Source of the DNA: Alphaproteobacteria bacterium
GTDB taxonomy: Bacteria; Pseudomonadota; Alphaproteobacteria; UBA6615
NCBI GenBank assembly: GCA_011087645.1
Contig: JAALLF010000019.1
Span: 1 to 64,000 of the forward strand
DNA length: 64,000 bases
Direction of reading: 5' to 3'
The notes under the pieces were generated by a model. The model did no database searches. It was given only the letters and a program-made list of their open reading frames with translations, and was not told the origin of the DNA. The translations under genes and the position numbers were made by a program. Positions 52,193 through 61,136 of the stretch are shown piece after piece (position 1 is the stretch's first letter; each line of letters opens with the position of its first letter).

Positions 52193-52987
52193 CTAGCTGT
52201 GAATTTCCGTCGCCCTGGCGTGCCAGGCGAGCGCATCCGGGTGACGATCGGCAGCGGGTTTTGGCTCGTGTTCGAAATGGCCGAAGCGATCGACGCCGCG
52301 CACTAATCCGGCGCTGTCGCGCATTGTGTTGGTTTGGTGGACGTCCGGCGGAATGTAGCGGATCGAAAAGCCGACCCGTCGATCGTTTGTGGCATTGGGC
52401 TCGGAGCCGTGCACCAAGCGGACATGATGGAGCGACATTTCACCGGGCTGTAGTTCAATGTCGACGGCCGCGCCTTCGTCGATCTGGGCATCGATAACCT
52501 GACCGCGGCTGAGCATATTGTTCGGCGCGTTTGTGTCGGTGTGGCTGACCTGGTCGCCGATATGGGTGCCCGGCAAGACCCGCATGCAGCCATTCGCCCG
52601 GGTGCTGGGGGTGAGCGCGATCCATGCCGACGTCACCCGTGGCGCGCTCAGACCCCAGTATGTCGAATCCTGGTGCCAGGAAACGAACCCGGCGTCGTGC
52701 GCCTCCTTGGTGAAAAACCCTGACGACCAACACAGAATATTTGGCCCCAGTATGTCTTCAACCGCGTCGAGGATCGTGCTGTCGTAGACAATTTCATCGA
52801 GGAACCGATAGAGCAAATGCGGTTTGAAGCGCAGTGGCCCCGAAAGAGGCCCGCCCTCGGCGGCTTCCACCGCCTCCAGCTTGGCGCGAAGTTCGGCGGC
52901 GACATCGGCTGAGAATGCGCGGATCGGCGAGACGTAACCGTCTCTTTCGTACTTTGCGACTTGGTCTGGTGACAGCAGCTTGGGCAT
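52193..52987 (-). CDS. Phytanoyl-CoA dioxygenase-family protein
   Basis: A 264-residue Fe(II)/2-oxoglutarate oxygenase. The ferrous-binding facial triad is His105 and Asp107 (WHQDSTYW) and His193 (RLVHGSEP), with Arg204 or Arg210 to hold 2-oxoglutarate. The N-terminal part is LSPDQVAKYERDGYVSPIRAF. It could hydroxylate a CoA thioester or a free small molecule. It is convergent with the bicupin gene and separate from the Cox-type operon. Confidence 0.88.
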   Translation of the reverse strand: MPKLLSPDQVAKYERDGYVSPIRAFSADVAAELRAKLEAVEAAEGGPLSGPLRFKPHLLYRFLDEIVYDSTILDAVEDILGPNILCWSSGFFTKEAHDAGFVSWHQDSTYWGLSAPRVTSAWIALTPSTRANGCMRVLPGTHIGDQVSHTDTNAPNNMLSRGQVIDAQIDEGAAVDIELQPGEMSLHHVRLVHGSEPNATNDRRVGFSIRYIPPDVHQTNTMRDSAGLVRGVDRFGHFEHEPKPAADRHPDALAWHARATEIHS

Positions 52988-53046
52988 CCATCCCCCGTTC
53001 GCGCCGATTATATCGTCACAGACGCGGCCCGCTACCCTTCGCCCGG

Positions 53047-53526
53047 CTATTTAGCGGCGACCGCGACGCCAGCCGCGACGATCGACTGATACCCGGTGCA
53101 ACGGCAGATGTTTCCGGAGATAGCTTCGCGGATTGCCTCTTCATCGGCGCCTGGATTTTCCGCGATGTAGGCGGTCAGTGACATAATCATCCCCGATGTG
53201 CAGAAGCCGCATTGCAGCGCGTGATGTTCGCTGAAGGCCTTTTGGATCGGGGTCAATTCCTCGCCGTCGGCCAGCCCTTCGATGGTCGTGACATCGCTTC
53301 CATTGGCCTGCACCGCCAACATCAGGCAGGAGCGCACGGCCTCTCCGTCAACCAGGATGGTACAGGCGCCGCACACGCCATGCTCGCAGCCCAAATGGGT
53401 GCCCGTCAGTTTGAGCTGGAGGCGCAGGAAATCAGCCAGATGGATCCGGGTTTCAACCGTCTCCCGGTAGGTTTTGCCGTTCACGGTTAAGGTGATTTCG
53501 CGTTCGTCGTTGTTCTGTTCGCTCAT
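53047..53526 (-). CDS. Molybdenum hydroxylase [2Fe-2S] subunit (CoxS type)
   Basis: A 159-residue protein with two [2Fe-2S] clusters. The N-terminal plant-type cluster uses Cys47, Cys52, Cys55 and Cys67. The C-terminal cluster, around 106-143, has CGFC and CRC motifs (TSGMIMSL, NICRCTGYQS). It passes electrons from the Mo site to FAD. It is the last gene in an operon read L-M-S from 56795 to 53047, with five bases between M and S. Confidence 0.93.
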   Translation of the reverse strand: MSEQNNDEREITLTVNGKTYRETVETRIHLADFLRLQLKLTGTHLGCEHGVCGACTILVDGEAVRSCLMLAVQANGSDVTTIEGLADGEELTPIQKAFSEHHALQCGFCTSGMIMSLTAYIAENPGADEEAIREAISGNICRCTGYQSIVAAGVAVAAK

Positions 53527-53531
53527 GATTG

Positions 53532-54395
53532 TTACTCCCCGGTGGCGCGCTGGGCGGCCGTTGCGAGCGTGCGTTTGGTTAGAACATTGGCCAGGCGCTG
53601 GCGATATGCCGCGGTGATATAGGCGTCCGACATGGCGTCTTGTTTGCGCGCGACTTCACCCGCGGCGGCAAACACGTCATCGGTGGCTGGCTGACCAACA
53701 AGCGCTTCCTCGGCTTCGGTCAGGCGATAAGGGACCTGATTTGCGCCGCCAATGGCGATCACCGCCTTCGAAATAACGCCGTTATCGATGGCCAGTTGGC
53801 AGCCGACACCGACAATCGCAAAGTCGCCGCGGCGGCGGGCGATTTCCTCGAAAGCGAACCCGTGGCGCTGGGGCCACGGGTTAATATTGATCGATTTCAG
53901 AATTTCACTCTCGGAAATGCTTGGCATCATGTAGGCGAGAGGCCATTCGCCCATGGCGATCGAACGATCCCCATCGGGGCCGGCGACCTGCAATTCCGCA
54001 TCGCACAACAGAGCTATTAGGGGCAGTTCCGCCGATGGATCCAGGTGGCAGAGCGAGCCGCCAATCGTTCCCCGGTAGCGCGTCTGGAAATGCCCGACGC
54101 ATTGGAGCGCCGCCTGCATCACCGGGATTTGGTCGGCGATCTCGTTGCTCTTCAGGAGGGCCGCCTGGCGGGTCATGGCGCCAATCTTTAGCGCCGATCC
54201 GTTGGTCGTGATGCCGGCCAGTTCGTCAATGCCGTTGAGGTCGACCACATGATCGGGTTGCGAGAAGCGCATATTGAGCATGGGCATCAGGGATTGACCG
54301 CCCGCCAGCAACTTGGCGTCGTCGAGCGACCCCAAAAGCCCTATGAGTTCGTCAATGGTGGTCGGGTCGTGATAGGTGAAGCGTCCGGGTTTCAT
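53532..54395 (-). CDS. Molybdenum hydroxylase FAD subunit (CoxM type)
   Basis: A 287-residue FAD-binding domain protein of the CO-dehydrogenase M family. The FAD-binding loops are AGGQSLMPMLNMR (about 32-44) and TIGGSLCHLDPSAELP. The C-terminal CODH-M domain contains IGGANQVPYRL. It accepts electrons from the iron-sulfur subunit and passes them to quinone or another acceptor. The 48-base gap to the L gene and five-base gap to S place it mid-operon. Confidence 0.93.
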   Translation of the reverse strand: MKPGRFTYHDPTTIDELIGLLGSLDDAKLLAGGQSLMPMLNMRFSQPDHVVDLNGIDELAGITTNGSALKIGAMTRQAALLKSNEIADQIPVMQAALQCVGHFQTRYRGTIGGSLCHLDPSAELPLIALLCDAELQVAGPDGDRSIAMGEWPLAYMMPSISESEILKSININPWPQRHGFAFEEIARRRGDFAIVGVGCQLAIDNGVISKAVIAIGGANQVPYRLTEAEEALVGQPATDDVFAAAGEVARKQDAMSDAYITAAYRQRLANVLTKRTLATAAQRATGE

Positions 54396-54443
54396 AAAGA
54401 CTACCGATAATTACGTCGTTGATGATTTAAGCCAGTGCGCGAC

Positions 54444-56795
54444 CTAGGCGGCGCTTGCACTGTCCTGGGCGGCATCGAGCAACTCGCAAATACGCTGCGG
54501 GTCGACGGGATGATCGTTGACGACAACGCCAAACGGCTCCAGCGCGTTCTCGATGGCGGCGATGATGGCATTTGCCGCCGGGATCGTCCCGCCTTCGCCG
54601 GCGCCTTTGACGCCGAGTTCATTGTGGGGCGACGGGGTTTCTTGGTGCAGCACCTGGATTGGCGGCATTTCGGTCGCAATCGGCAACAGAAACTCGCCAT
54701 AGTTCATCGACATCGGCTGCGCATTTTCGTCGTACACCATCCGTTCAAACAACGCGTTGCCAATGCCGTGCACGACACCGCCGACGATTTGGCCGTCGAC
54801 GAGCATCGGGTTGATCATATTTCCGCAATCATGGGCGATGACGTAATTGACCAGTTTGACCTCCCCGGTTTCCACATCCACTTCAACCTCCGCCACGCTC
54901 GACCCGCTGGCATGGGGAACGCCGGTCGATGACGTAAACGACGTGGCCTCAAGTTCGGGTTCATATCCTTCCGGCACCTTGCCGTTCATCAACGGGGTCA
55001 GTTTAAAGGACAGGTCGCCTAAGGAAATATTCACATTGCGGCCGGATTCCGGAATAGCGCGCACCACCCCGTCTTCGATATCGAGATCGTCTTCGTCGAT
55101 TTCCAATACTTCGGCGGCAAGTTTGAGGGCTTTTTTGCGAACCAGGCGCGCCGCTGCTTGCGATGCCGGCCCGGCATTGGCGGTGACCCGGCTACCGGCC
55201 GTGGCGACGCCGTGTGGGACCGTTCCGGTGTCGGCGGACTGATAAACAATGGATTCGATATTGACGCCCAACTCTTCGGCAACAATTTGCGAATAGACGG
55301 TTTGATGCCCCTGGCCCTGGCTCGCCGCCCCGGTTTGCAAAAGAACCTTGCCGCTTGGCTGCACCTTAACCTTGACCCCCTCATAGGGTCCGAAGCCGGT
55401 GTCCTCGATGCACGATGAAATGCCCATTCCCAAATAGCGGCCCTCCTGACGAGCGGCGGCCTGGCGCTTCTTAAAGCCCGGATAGCCGGCCTTATACAGC
55501 GCCATATCGAGCAGGCTGTGAAAATCACCGCTGTCGTAGACGGCTGGGTCGCCGCTGGGCAGGGTGCCGCCGGTGGTATAGGGGAACTGATCCTTGCGGA
55601 CGAAATTGCGCCGCCTTACATCGGCGGGATCGAGCTTGAGGCCACGCGCCACGGTCTCGATCAGCCGCTCCATGGCATAGGCCGCGTTGGGCCGCCCGGC
55701 GCCGCGCACCGGCGACGTACAGGTCTTATTGGTGAACACCGCGTCCAGCGTCACATCCAAGGCGGGGAGCGCGTAGGGGCCGGGTAAGGGGAATACGCTG
55801 GTGGCGGGCAGCAGCAATCCATAGGGCACAAAGGCGCCCATGTCGTGGATGACCCGGCCGCGCGCGCCCAGGATCTTACCATCGTCCTCGCAGGCGATCT
55901 CCATATGCCACATCTGGTCGCCCTGGGTATTGGTCGCCACGAAATGCTCGCGGCGGTCCTCGATCCATTTGACCGGCCGCTGCAATTGTTTCGACACGAT
56001 CGCCAGCACGAACTCTTCGGCGTAGGGGCCGTTTTTAGGGCCAAATCCACCGCCGACATCGGGGCAGATAACCCGGATCTTGCTTTCGTCTTCCTCGAAA
56101 TAGCGCGCCATTAGTCGGCGGATCAAAAATGGTGACTGGGTGGTTAGGTAGACCGTTGTCTCGTCTTTGCCGGGATCATAATTGGTGATGATATTGCGGC
56201 ACTCCATGGCGTGGCAGCCGCCGCGATGTTCGTGGAAATCCACCTTGAAGGTATGGGCGGCCTCGGCGAACGCCGCGTCGATGTCGCCGAACTTGCCATA
56301 GAAATTTCCGACCAGATTGCTCTCCAAGCCCAAATGGGTTGGCGGCGCATCGTCATCGAGAGCATCGCGGCAGTCCGCCACGGCGGGCAGGGGTTCATAG
56401 TCAACCACAATGCGCGAGAGGGCATCCTCGGCAATGTGCCGACTTTCGGCGACGACCAGCGCCACGGTTTGACCGACAAAGCAAACCTCGTCCTTGGCGA
56501 GCAGATGCTGGCAGATCGTCTGCTTTAGAAGGGGCGAGGCGTAGGCCGTCGTCATCGGTTTGTCGGGATAGGGGTCGCCCAAATCGTCCAAGGTGTAGAC
56601 CGCGTGAACACCGGGAATTTCGCGCGCCGCACTGGCGTCGATGCCGTTTATCTTGGCGTGCGCGATCTCGGCCCGCAGGAAAGCCCCATGCAGCATGCCG
56701 ACGAATTCAATATCGTCGACATAGCGTCCCTGGCCCATCAGAAATTTCTTGTCTTCCTGACGTTGGACAGAAGTTCCGAAATAGCGCATGCCCAT
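54444..56795 (-). CDS. Molybdenum hydroxylase large subunit (CoxL/xanthine dehydrogenase type)
   Basis: A 783-residue molybdopterin-binding subunit. N-terminal Ald_Xan_dh_C domain (RYVDDIEFVGMLHGAFLRAEIAHAKI) and C-terminal Mo-binding domains (GGGFGPKNG, QTGAASQGQGHQTVYSQI, GVKGAGEGGTIPAANAI with the essential Glu late in the chain). The active-site loop is SPVRGAGRP; form I CO dehydrogenases carry AYxCSFR there, so this is a form-II-like or other hydroxylase with aldehyde or heterocycle as substrate. First gene of the L-M-S operon. Confidence 0.92.
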   Translation of the reverse strand: MGMRYFGTSVQRQEDKKFLMGQGRYVDDIEFVGMLHGAFLRAEIAHAKINGIDASAAREIPGVHAVYTLDDLGDPYPDKPMTTAYASPLLKQTICQHLLAKDEVCFVGQTVALVVAESRHIAEDALSRIVVDYEPLPAVADCRDALDDDAPPTHLGLESNLVGNFYGKFGDIDAAFAEAAHTFKVDFHEHRGGCHAMECRNIITNYDPGKDETTVYLTTQSPFLIRRLMARYFEEDESKIRVICPDVGGGFGPKNGPYAEEFVLAIVSKQLQRPVKWIEDRREHFVATNTQGDQMWHMEIACEDDGKILGARGRVIHDMGAFVPYGLLLPATSVFPLPGPYALPALDVTLDAVFTNKTCTSPVRGAGRPNAAYAMERLIETVARGLKLDPADVRRRNFVRKDQFPYTTGGTLPSGDPAVYDSGDFHSLLDMALYKAGYPGFKKRQAAARQEGRYLGMGISSCIEDTGFGPYEGVKVKVQPSGKVLLQTGAASQGQGHQTVYSQIVAEELGVNIESIVYQSADTGTVPHGVATAGSRVTANAGPASQAAARLVRKKALKLAAEVLEIDEDDLDIEDGVVRAIPESGRNVNISLGDLSFKLTPLMNGKVPEGYEPELEATSFTSSTGVPHASGSSVAEVEVDVETGEVKLVNYVIAHDCGNMINPMLVDGQIVGGVVHGIGNALFERMVYDENAQPMSMNYGEFLLPIATEMPPIQVLHQETPSPHNELGVKGAGEGGTIPAANAIIAAIENALEPFGVVVNDHPVDPQRICELLDAAQDSASAA

Positions 56796-56945
56796 TTTTG
56801 TCGTTTCCCTTCTGGCGTTTCTTTTTTGCCGGTACGATAACCGTCGTTGGGGCGGATAATAACACGGAGAACTCCGAGGCCTAACTTTCCATATTCATCC
56901 ACACCGCCCGGCAGGGGTTGGACCCGCTGAAAAATTCCGGCTGGC

Positions 56946-57527
56946 TCAATCCTTCGGCGGTTCCGCCCAGCCCGGCGGGACCGGCACGCGGAACGTATTA
57001 AGCACCGCGGCGACGTGATTGTAGTGACCGAAGATGGCGATCAGTTCGACCAGTTTCGACTCGCCGAACATCTCGATTGCCCGGTGATAGACCGCGTCGC
57101 TGACGTGTTTTGTGTCGATCAGTTCACTGAATAGATCATAGACCAACGCTTCGTCGGCCCGATCAAACGACGGCTGGGTGCGGGCTTCGATGGCATCGAC
57201 GACCGCTGGATCGAGGCCGGCCTTTAACGCCTCGACCTTGTGCACACACCATTCGACCTGCGCCGACCAGTGCCGCGCGATAATCAGAATGACAAGCTCC
57301 GAGATGCGCTTCTCGTGGGTCGACCCGTGCCGGGCGTAGTCGCCGAGCTCGATGGCGCGCAGCGCCAGGGGCGGACAGCGCAGCCACGCGTTCATCGGTC
57401 CGATAATACGTCCGGTTTTGCTGGCGAGCATGCGCTCGGCGGCCGCGCGCTGCGCGTCGTCCATATTCTCGACGGTCAGCACTTTGAGCCGCCCGTCCAT
57501 GTCCTCTTCGGAAGTTTCCAGCGTCAT
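56946..57527 (-). CDS. Carboxymuconolactone decarboxylase-family protein
   Basis: A 193-residue AhpD/CMD-like protein: RISELVILIIARHWSAQVEWCVHKVEALKAG, where the Cys-x-x-His pair replaces the CxxC of AhpD. A GHYNHVAAVLNTFRVPVP ending is typical. Members are peroxidase-related or gamma-carboxymuconolactone decarboxylases; the single Cys argues against disulfide reductase activity. It lies between two catabolic operons without a close partner. Confidence 0.87.
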   Translation of the reverse strand: MTLETSEEDMDGRLKVLTVENMDDAQRAAAERMLASKTGRIIGPMNAWLRCPPLALRAIELGDYARHGSTHEKRISELVILIIARHWSAQVEWCVHKVEALKAGLDPAVVDAIEARTQPSFDRADEALVYDLFSELIDTKHVSDAVYHRAIEMFGESKLVELIAIFGHYNHVAAVLNTFRVPVPPGWAEPPKD

Positions 57528-57651
57528 TTCAACAGATCCCTCTCCTTAGGGTTAAAAGTCTATGGTGCAGGGTAGAGAGAGTCTACGAGCGCCCACGGGC
57601 GTCGCGGCGCGTCCGTCTGAAATCGCCAAAACTTGCCAAACAGCTCAGCCG

Positions 57652-58629
57652 TTACGGAATATAGACCACCGAGCCGGAGGTTTTGCGCGCTTCCAGGTCG
57701 CGGTGGGCCTGCGCGGCTTCTTCCAGCGGATAGGTCTTGTTGATGATGATTTTAAGTTTGTCCGCCGCGACCAGATCGAACAGCTCCTGGCCGACCCGGG
57801 CGATATCTTCGGCGCCCTTGTAATAGAAGCTTGAATTCACCCGGGTGAAGATCAGCGACCCGCGGCGCATCAAATCGAAAGGCTCGACCGGCGGAAAGTT
57901 GCCCGACGCGTTGCCATAGCCGACCAACATTCCGCAATGCTTGAGGGAGTCGAGGCTGCCCATATAGGTTGCCGCGCCCACGCCGTCGAAGACCGCCGCG
58001 ACCCCTTCGCCGTCGGTAATCTCGCGGGTCCGGGCGGCGAAGTCTTCTTGGCTATAGAGGATAACGTGATCGCAACCAACCGACCGGGCAAGTTCGGCCT
58101 TTTCCTCGGTGCTCGTGGTGCCAATCACCGTGGCGCCCATTTCCTTGACGAGCTGACAGAGGATCAGGCCGCAACCGCCGGCGACAGCGTGGATCAAAAC
58201 CGTGTCGCCGGGTTGCACCGGATAGGCGCGTTTGACCAGCACGTAGGAGGTGAAGCCTTTGACCAGCATCGCCGCCGCTACCTCGTCGGCGATCCCGTCG
58301 GGCAGGGGCAGCAAATGTTCCGTGGTGAACAGCCGCGATTGGGCATAGGACCCCATTAGGCCATTGCCATAGGCCACCCGCTGGCCGATCTTGAATTTGG
58401 TAATATTTTTGCCCACCGCCTCGATCACCCCGGCGCCATCGCCGCCAATAATGGCCGGGAATCCGGCGACCCCGTAATTGCCATTGCGGTGGTAGACATC
58501 GCGATAGTTCAGCCCCGCCGCGGTGTGGCGGATACGCACTTCATCGGGGCCCGGATCGCCGACCTCGACATCTTCCCATTTCAGGGCTTCCGGGCCGCCA
58601 TATTCGTGCAGGACGATCGCCTTAACCAT
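57652..58629 (-). CDS. NADPH:quinone oxidoreductase
   Basis: A 325-residue zinc-independent MDR that closely resembles QOR: N-terminal MVKAIVLHEYGGPEALKWEDV, central AGLNYRDVYHRNGNYG, nucleotide loop IHAVAGGCGLILCQL (about residues 148-162), VIGTTSTEEKAELARSVG and C-terminal YPLEEAAQAHRDLEARKTSG. It reduces quinones by one electron with NADPH. Two other MDR paralogues occur in this window (16632 and 48380). Confidence 0.92.
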   Translation of the reverse strand: MVKAIVLHEYGGPEALKWEDVEVGDPGPDEVRIRHTAAGLNYRDVYHRNGNYGVAGFPAIIGGDGAGVIEAVGKNITKFKIGQRVAYGNGLMGSYAQSRLFTTEHLLPLPDGIADEVAAAMLVKGFTSYVLVKRAYPVQPGDTVLIHAVAGGCGLILCQLVKEMGATVIGTTSTEEKAELARSVGCDHVILYSQEDFAARTREITDGEGVAAVFDGVGAATYMGSLDSLKHCGMLVGYGNASGNFPPVEPFDLMRRGSLIFTRVNSSFYYKGAEDIARVGQELFDLVAADKLKIIINKTYPLEEAAQAHRDLEARKTSGSVVYIP

Positions 58630-58672
58630 CGAACACTCCCTATAGTGTAGTTGTGACGGGGTGCCGCCGAGA

Positions 58673-58762
58673 TTAGGCGTCCCACGCGCTCTGCAAGGCC
58701 GGGCGGGCCTTGAGGCGTTCGTTGTAGGCGCGGATGTTCGGAGCGTAATAGACTTTCAGCAT
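58673..58762 (-). pseudogene. Glutathione S-transferase remnant with the middle deleted
   Basis: A 29-codon open frame begins MLKVYYAPN, like the first strand of a GST, and continues directly to RAYNERLKARPALQSAWDA, like a GST final helix, before TAA. About 170 central residues are absent, so this looks like an internal deletion. It could also be a coincidental short frame, but both ends fit. It lies between the QOR and DUF2189 genes; the rest of that gap shows nothing recognisable. Confidence 0.55.
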
Positions 58763-58874
58763 AGTAGCGCCGTTGGTGCCATGTCGGGCGCGCGCAGGCA
58801 AGACCGGGGGGCCTCGACGCTAAAACATTTCCATTTTGAACTTTTGCCGTTGCACCGTGTCGCCCGGTAAGGCC

Positions 58875-59669
58875 CTACGGTTCAACAAGTCTGCGGTACA
58901 GGTGCCACGTCGCATGTCCCAATACGGGCAGCACCACGATCAGCCCGACGAGAAATACGGCGGCGCCGGCGGCCAGCAGTACCACGACGATGAGACCCCA
59001 GACAGCCATGATAAGCGGATTGGAGGTGACGGCTCTGATCGATGTGGTGACCGCCGTTACGGTGGTCGCCGGTCGGTCGAGGAGTAACGGGAAGGCGACG
59101 ACTGAAATCGCCAGCGCGATGATGGCGAATATCAAGCCGACCGCCGTGCCGTACACGATGAGCGCGCCGCCGTGTCGGGTTGTCAGCAGTTGATGGGTAA
59201 AGTCGGAAACCGATTCTAGGGGCACGGCGCCAAACAGGCCGAAATAGATGAACTGCGCCATGTACAGCCAGGCGACATAGAGCAGCATCATCAGCAGGGA
59301 AAGCGCCAGGATCGGCGCATAGGAAGCGGAGTGCATAAAATCGAAGGCGGAACGCCATGATGTGTCGAGCCCGCTTTCCCGGCGGCGGCTCATCTCAAAC
59401 AGCGCAACCGAGACGACCGGGCCGAGAAGGGTTAGGCCGGCGACCACCGGAAAGGCCAGGTGGAGTAGCGTCTGGCCAGCTAAAAACAGCGTCAGAAGCA
59501 AGGCGAACAGCGGGTAAATGATAATCAGAAATACAATATGGCTTGGTTTTGCGCTGAAATCGTCGAACCCTTTCCGCAGGGCCTGGACGAGATCTTTGAC
59601 GCCGATCTTGCGAACCGCAATCTGGCTGGATGTGACCTGAATATCTCTGAACGTTTTTTCCTGAGCCAT
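58875..59669 (-). CDS. DUF2189 membrane protein
   Basis: A 264-residue protein with an N-terminal soluble segment (VRKIGVKDLVQALRKGFDDFSAKPSH) and about six hydrophobic spans (from residue 46 to 250). This arrangement and the RKGFDDF element match the DUF2189 family, which is common near cytochrome oxidase genes in proteobacteria. No oxidase gene is nearby. Function is unknown. Confidence 0.87.
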   Translation of the reverse strand: MAQEKTFRDIQVTSSQIAVRKIGVKDLVQALRKGFDDFSAKPSHIVFLIIIYPLFALLLTLFLAGQTLLHLAFPVVAGLTLLGPVVSVALFEMSRRRESGLDTSWRSAFDFMHSASYAPILALSLLMMLLYVAWLYMAQFIYFGLFGAVPLESVSDFTHQLLTTRHGGALIVYGTAVGLIFAIIALAISVVAFPLLLDRPATTVTAVTTSIRAVTSNPLIMAVWGLIVVVLLAAGAAVFLVGLIVVLPVLGHATWHLYRRLVEP

Positions 59670-59897
59670 AGTTAAACCTCCTTATGCCAGGAGTTAACGC
59701 GGCCACGGCCTGGACGACCCGACGATCATCCGCCTCAAATGCTGGCCTACCGTGGCGAGCTTTCAATGCCTAAGTATAGGGAAAATATCGCACTTTGTCG
59801 CCCCGCCCGGCGATGACCAAAACTGGGGGCGCTACAGACGTTATCAACGGCAAACCGCTCATGCGATGCCTTGGCGGCGTTCAAATATAGATATCGG

Positions 59898-60293
59898 CTA
59901 AAACGTCCCCACATCGAGCGCGATCATCAGACCGCGCACGGCGGCGATGATAATCGCCGCCAGGGTCAGCGCGATGCCGCCGGTGCGCAGCAGCGCGCTG
60001 CTGTCGGTGAACGACAATGCCCAGCCATGGGCCAGCCGGCCGACCAGAAGCAGTCCACCGATCACATGCAACAGAAGGGGGCCGGCGCCGCTGACTTCCA
60101 AAAGCCCCATGAGGATTAGCGCCAAGGGGGCGTAATCGACGAAATTGCCGTGCGCCCTGATCCGCCGGAGCATGCCCGTATCGCCGCCGTCACCCAGATC
60201 GATCGAATGGCTGCCCCGGTAGCGGATGACTTGAACCGACAGGATAACGAACCACAGCGCCAGCAGGCTGGCATAGAGTAGGGTAATAGCCAT
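59898..60293 (-). CDS. MAPEG-family membrane protein
   Basis: A 131-residue protein with four hydrophobic spans. The block ALWFVILSVQVIRYR, then RRIRAHGNFVDYAPLALILMGLLE matches the MAPEG family (membrane-associated eicosanoid/glutathione metabolism). Its RAHGNFVE-like element holds residues that contact glutathione in eukaryotic members. It is transcribed alone and divergent from the flavin reductase gene. Confidence 0.92.
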   Translation of the reverse strand: MAITLLYASLLALWFVILSVQVIRYRGSHSIDLGDGGDTGMLRRIRAHGNFVDYAPLALILMGLLEVSGAGPLLLHVIGGLLLVGRLAHGWALSFTDSSALLRTGGIALTLAAIIIAAVRGLMIALDVGTF

Positions 60294-60399
60294 CGAAATT
60301 AGCCCTCGATCGAAAGTTGCGTTATCTAACTATACGCTGATTTTACGCGTTGGATCATGGCCGTACCGTGATCGGCGCAAGACGAGAAGGAAGAGACCG

Positions 60400-61050
60400 T
60401 TGAATTACCGTACCTTTGACAGCGCCGAGATCGACCATCAGCAGACTTATCGCATGCTGATCGGATCGATCGTGCCGCGGCCGATTGCCTGGGTCAGCAC
60501 GATTAGTGCCGAAGGCGTACGCAACTTGGCGCCGTTCAGCTTCTTCACCATGGTCTCCCACTATCCGCCGATGGTGTCGATCTCGGTCAGCGAGCGCGAG
60601 CGACGCCTGAAGGACACGGCGCGCAACATCGTCGAGACCAAGGGCTATGTTATCCACACGGTGGTCAATGGTTGGGAAGAAAAAATGAACGCCAGCTCGG
60701 CCAATTTGGCGCCCGACGAGGACGAATTTGCCGCCGCCGGGCTGGAGACCGTGCCGTCCGATCTGGTCGACGCGCCGCGCCTGGCCAACGCACCGGTGGC
60801 CATGGAATGCCGCTTCGACCGCATCATCGAATTCGGCGACGAATGGGTCACCCATCTGGTGATCGGCAAAATTTTACGCTGGCATGTGCGCGAAGACCTC
60901 ATGCTCGAGGACAAATATATCGACCCCCACAAGCTGGCCCCGGTCGGCCGCTTGGGCGGCCCGCGCTATTGCCGCACCCAGGAAATCTTCGAAATGCCGG
61001 CGCCCTACATCCAGCCCGACAAGGCCCACCCCAACGACCCGCAGCCGTAA
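60400..61050 (+). CDS. Flavin reductase-family protein
   Basis: A 216-residue flavin-binding split-barrel: SIVPRPIAWVSTISAEG near the N terminus, NLAPFSFFTMVS, and C-terminal GRLGGPRYCRTQEIFEMP. Members reduce free FMN/FAD or carry flavin for a partner monooxygenase. The start codon is TTG at 60400, supported by a GAAGGAAG ribosome site. A repeat follows, then a convergent nitronate monooxygenase gene. Confidence 0.88.
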   Translation: MNYRTFDSAEIDHQQTYRMLIGSIVPRPIAWVSTISAEGVRNLAPFSFFTMVSHYPPMVSISVSERERRLKDTARNIVETKGYVIHTVVNGWEEKMNASSANLAPDEDEFAAAGLETVPSDLVDAPRLANAPVAMECRFDRIIEFGDEWVTHLVIGKILRWHVREDLMLEDKYIDPHKLAPVGRLGGPRYCRTQEIFEMPAPYIQPDKAHPNDPQP

Positions 61051-61060
61051 ACCAACAACA

Positions 61061-61127
61061 CCCTCACCCTGAGCTTGTCGAAGGGCGAGGGGCCATTCCC
61101 CCTACTTCGACAGGCTCAGCAAGAGGA
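61061..61127. repeat. Dispersed repeat, CCTGAGCTTGTCGAAGG type
   Basis: Two inverted arms, ACCCTGAGCTTGTCGAAGGGC and the ACTTCGACAGGCTCAGC-like arm, separated by about 17 bases between convergent genes. It may act as a terminator. It matches the elements at 7753 and 23748. Confidence 0.78.
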
Positions 61128-61136
61128 ATGTGAGCG

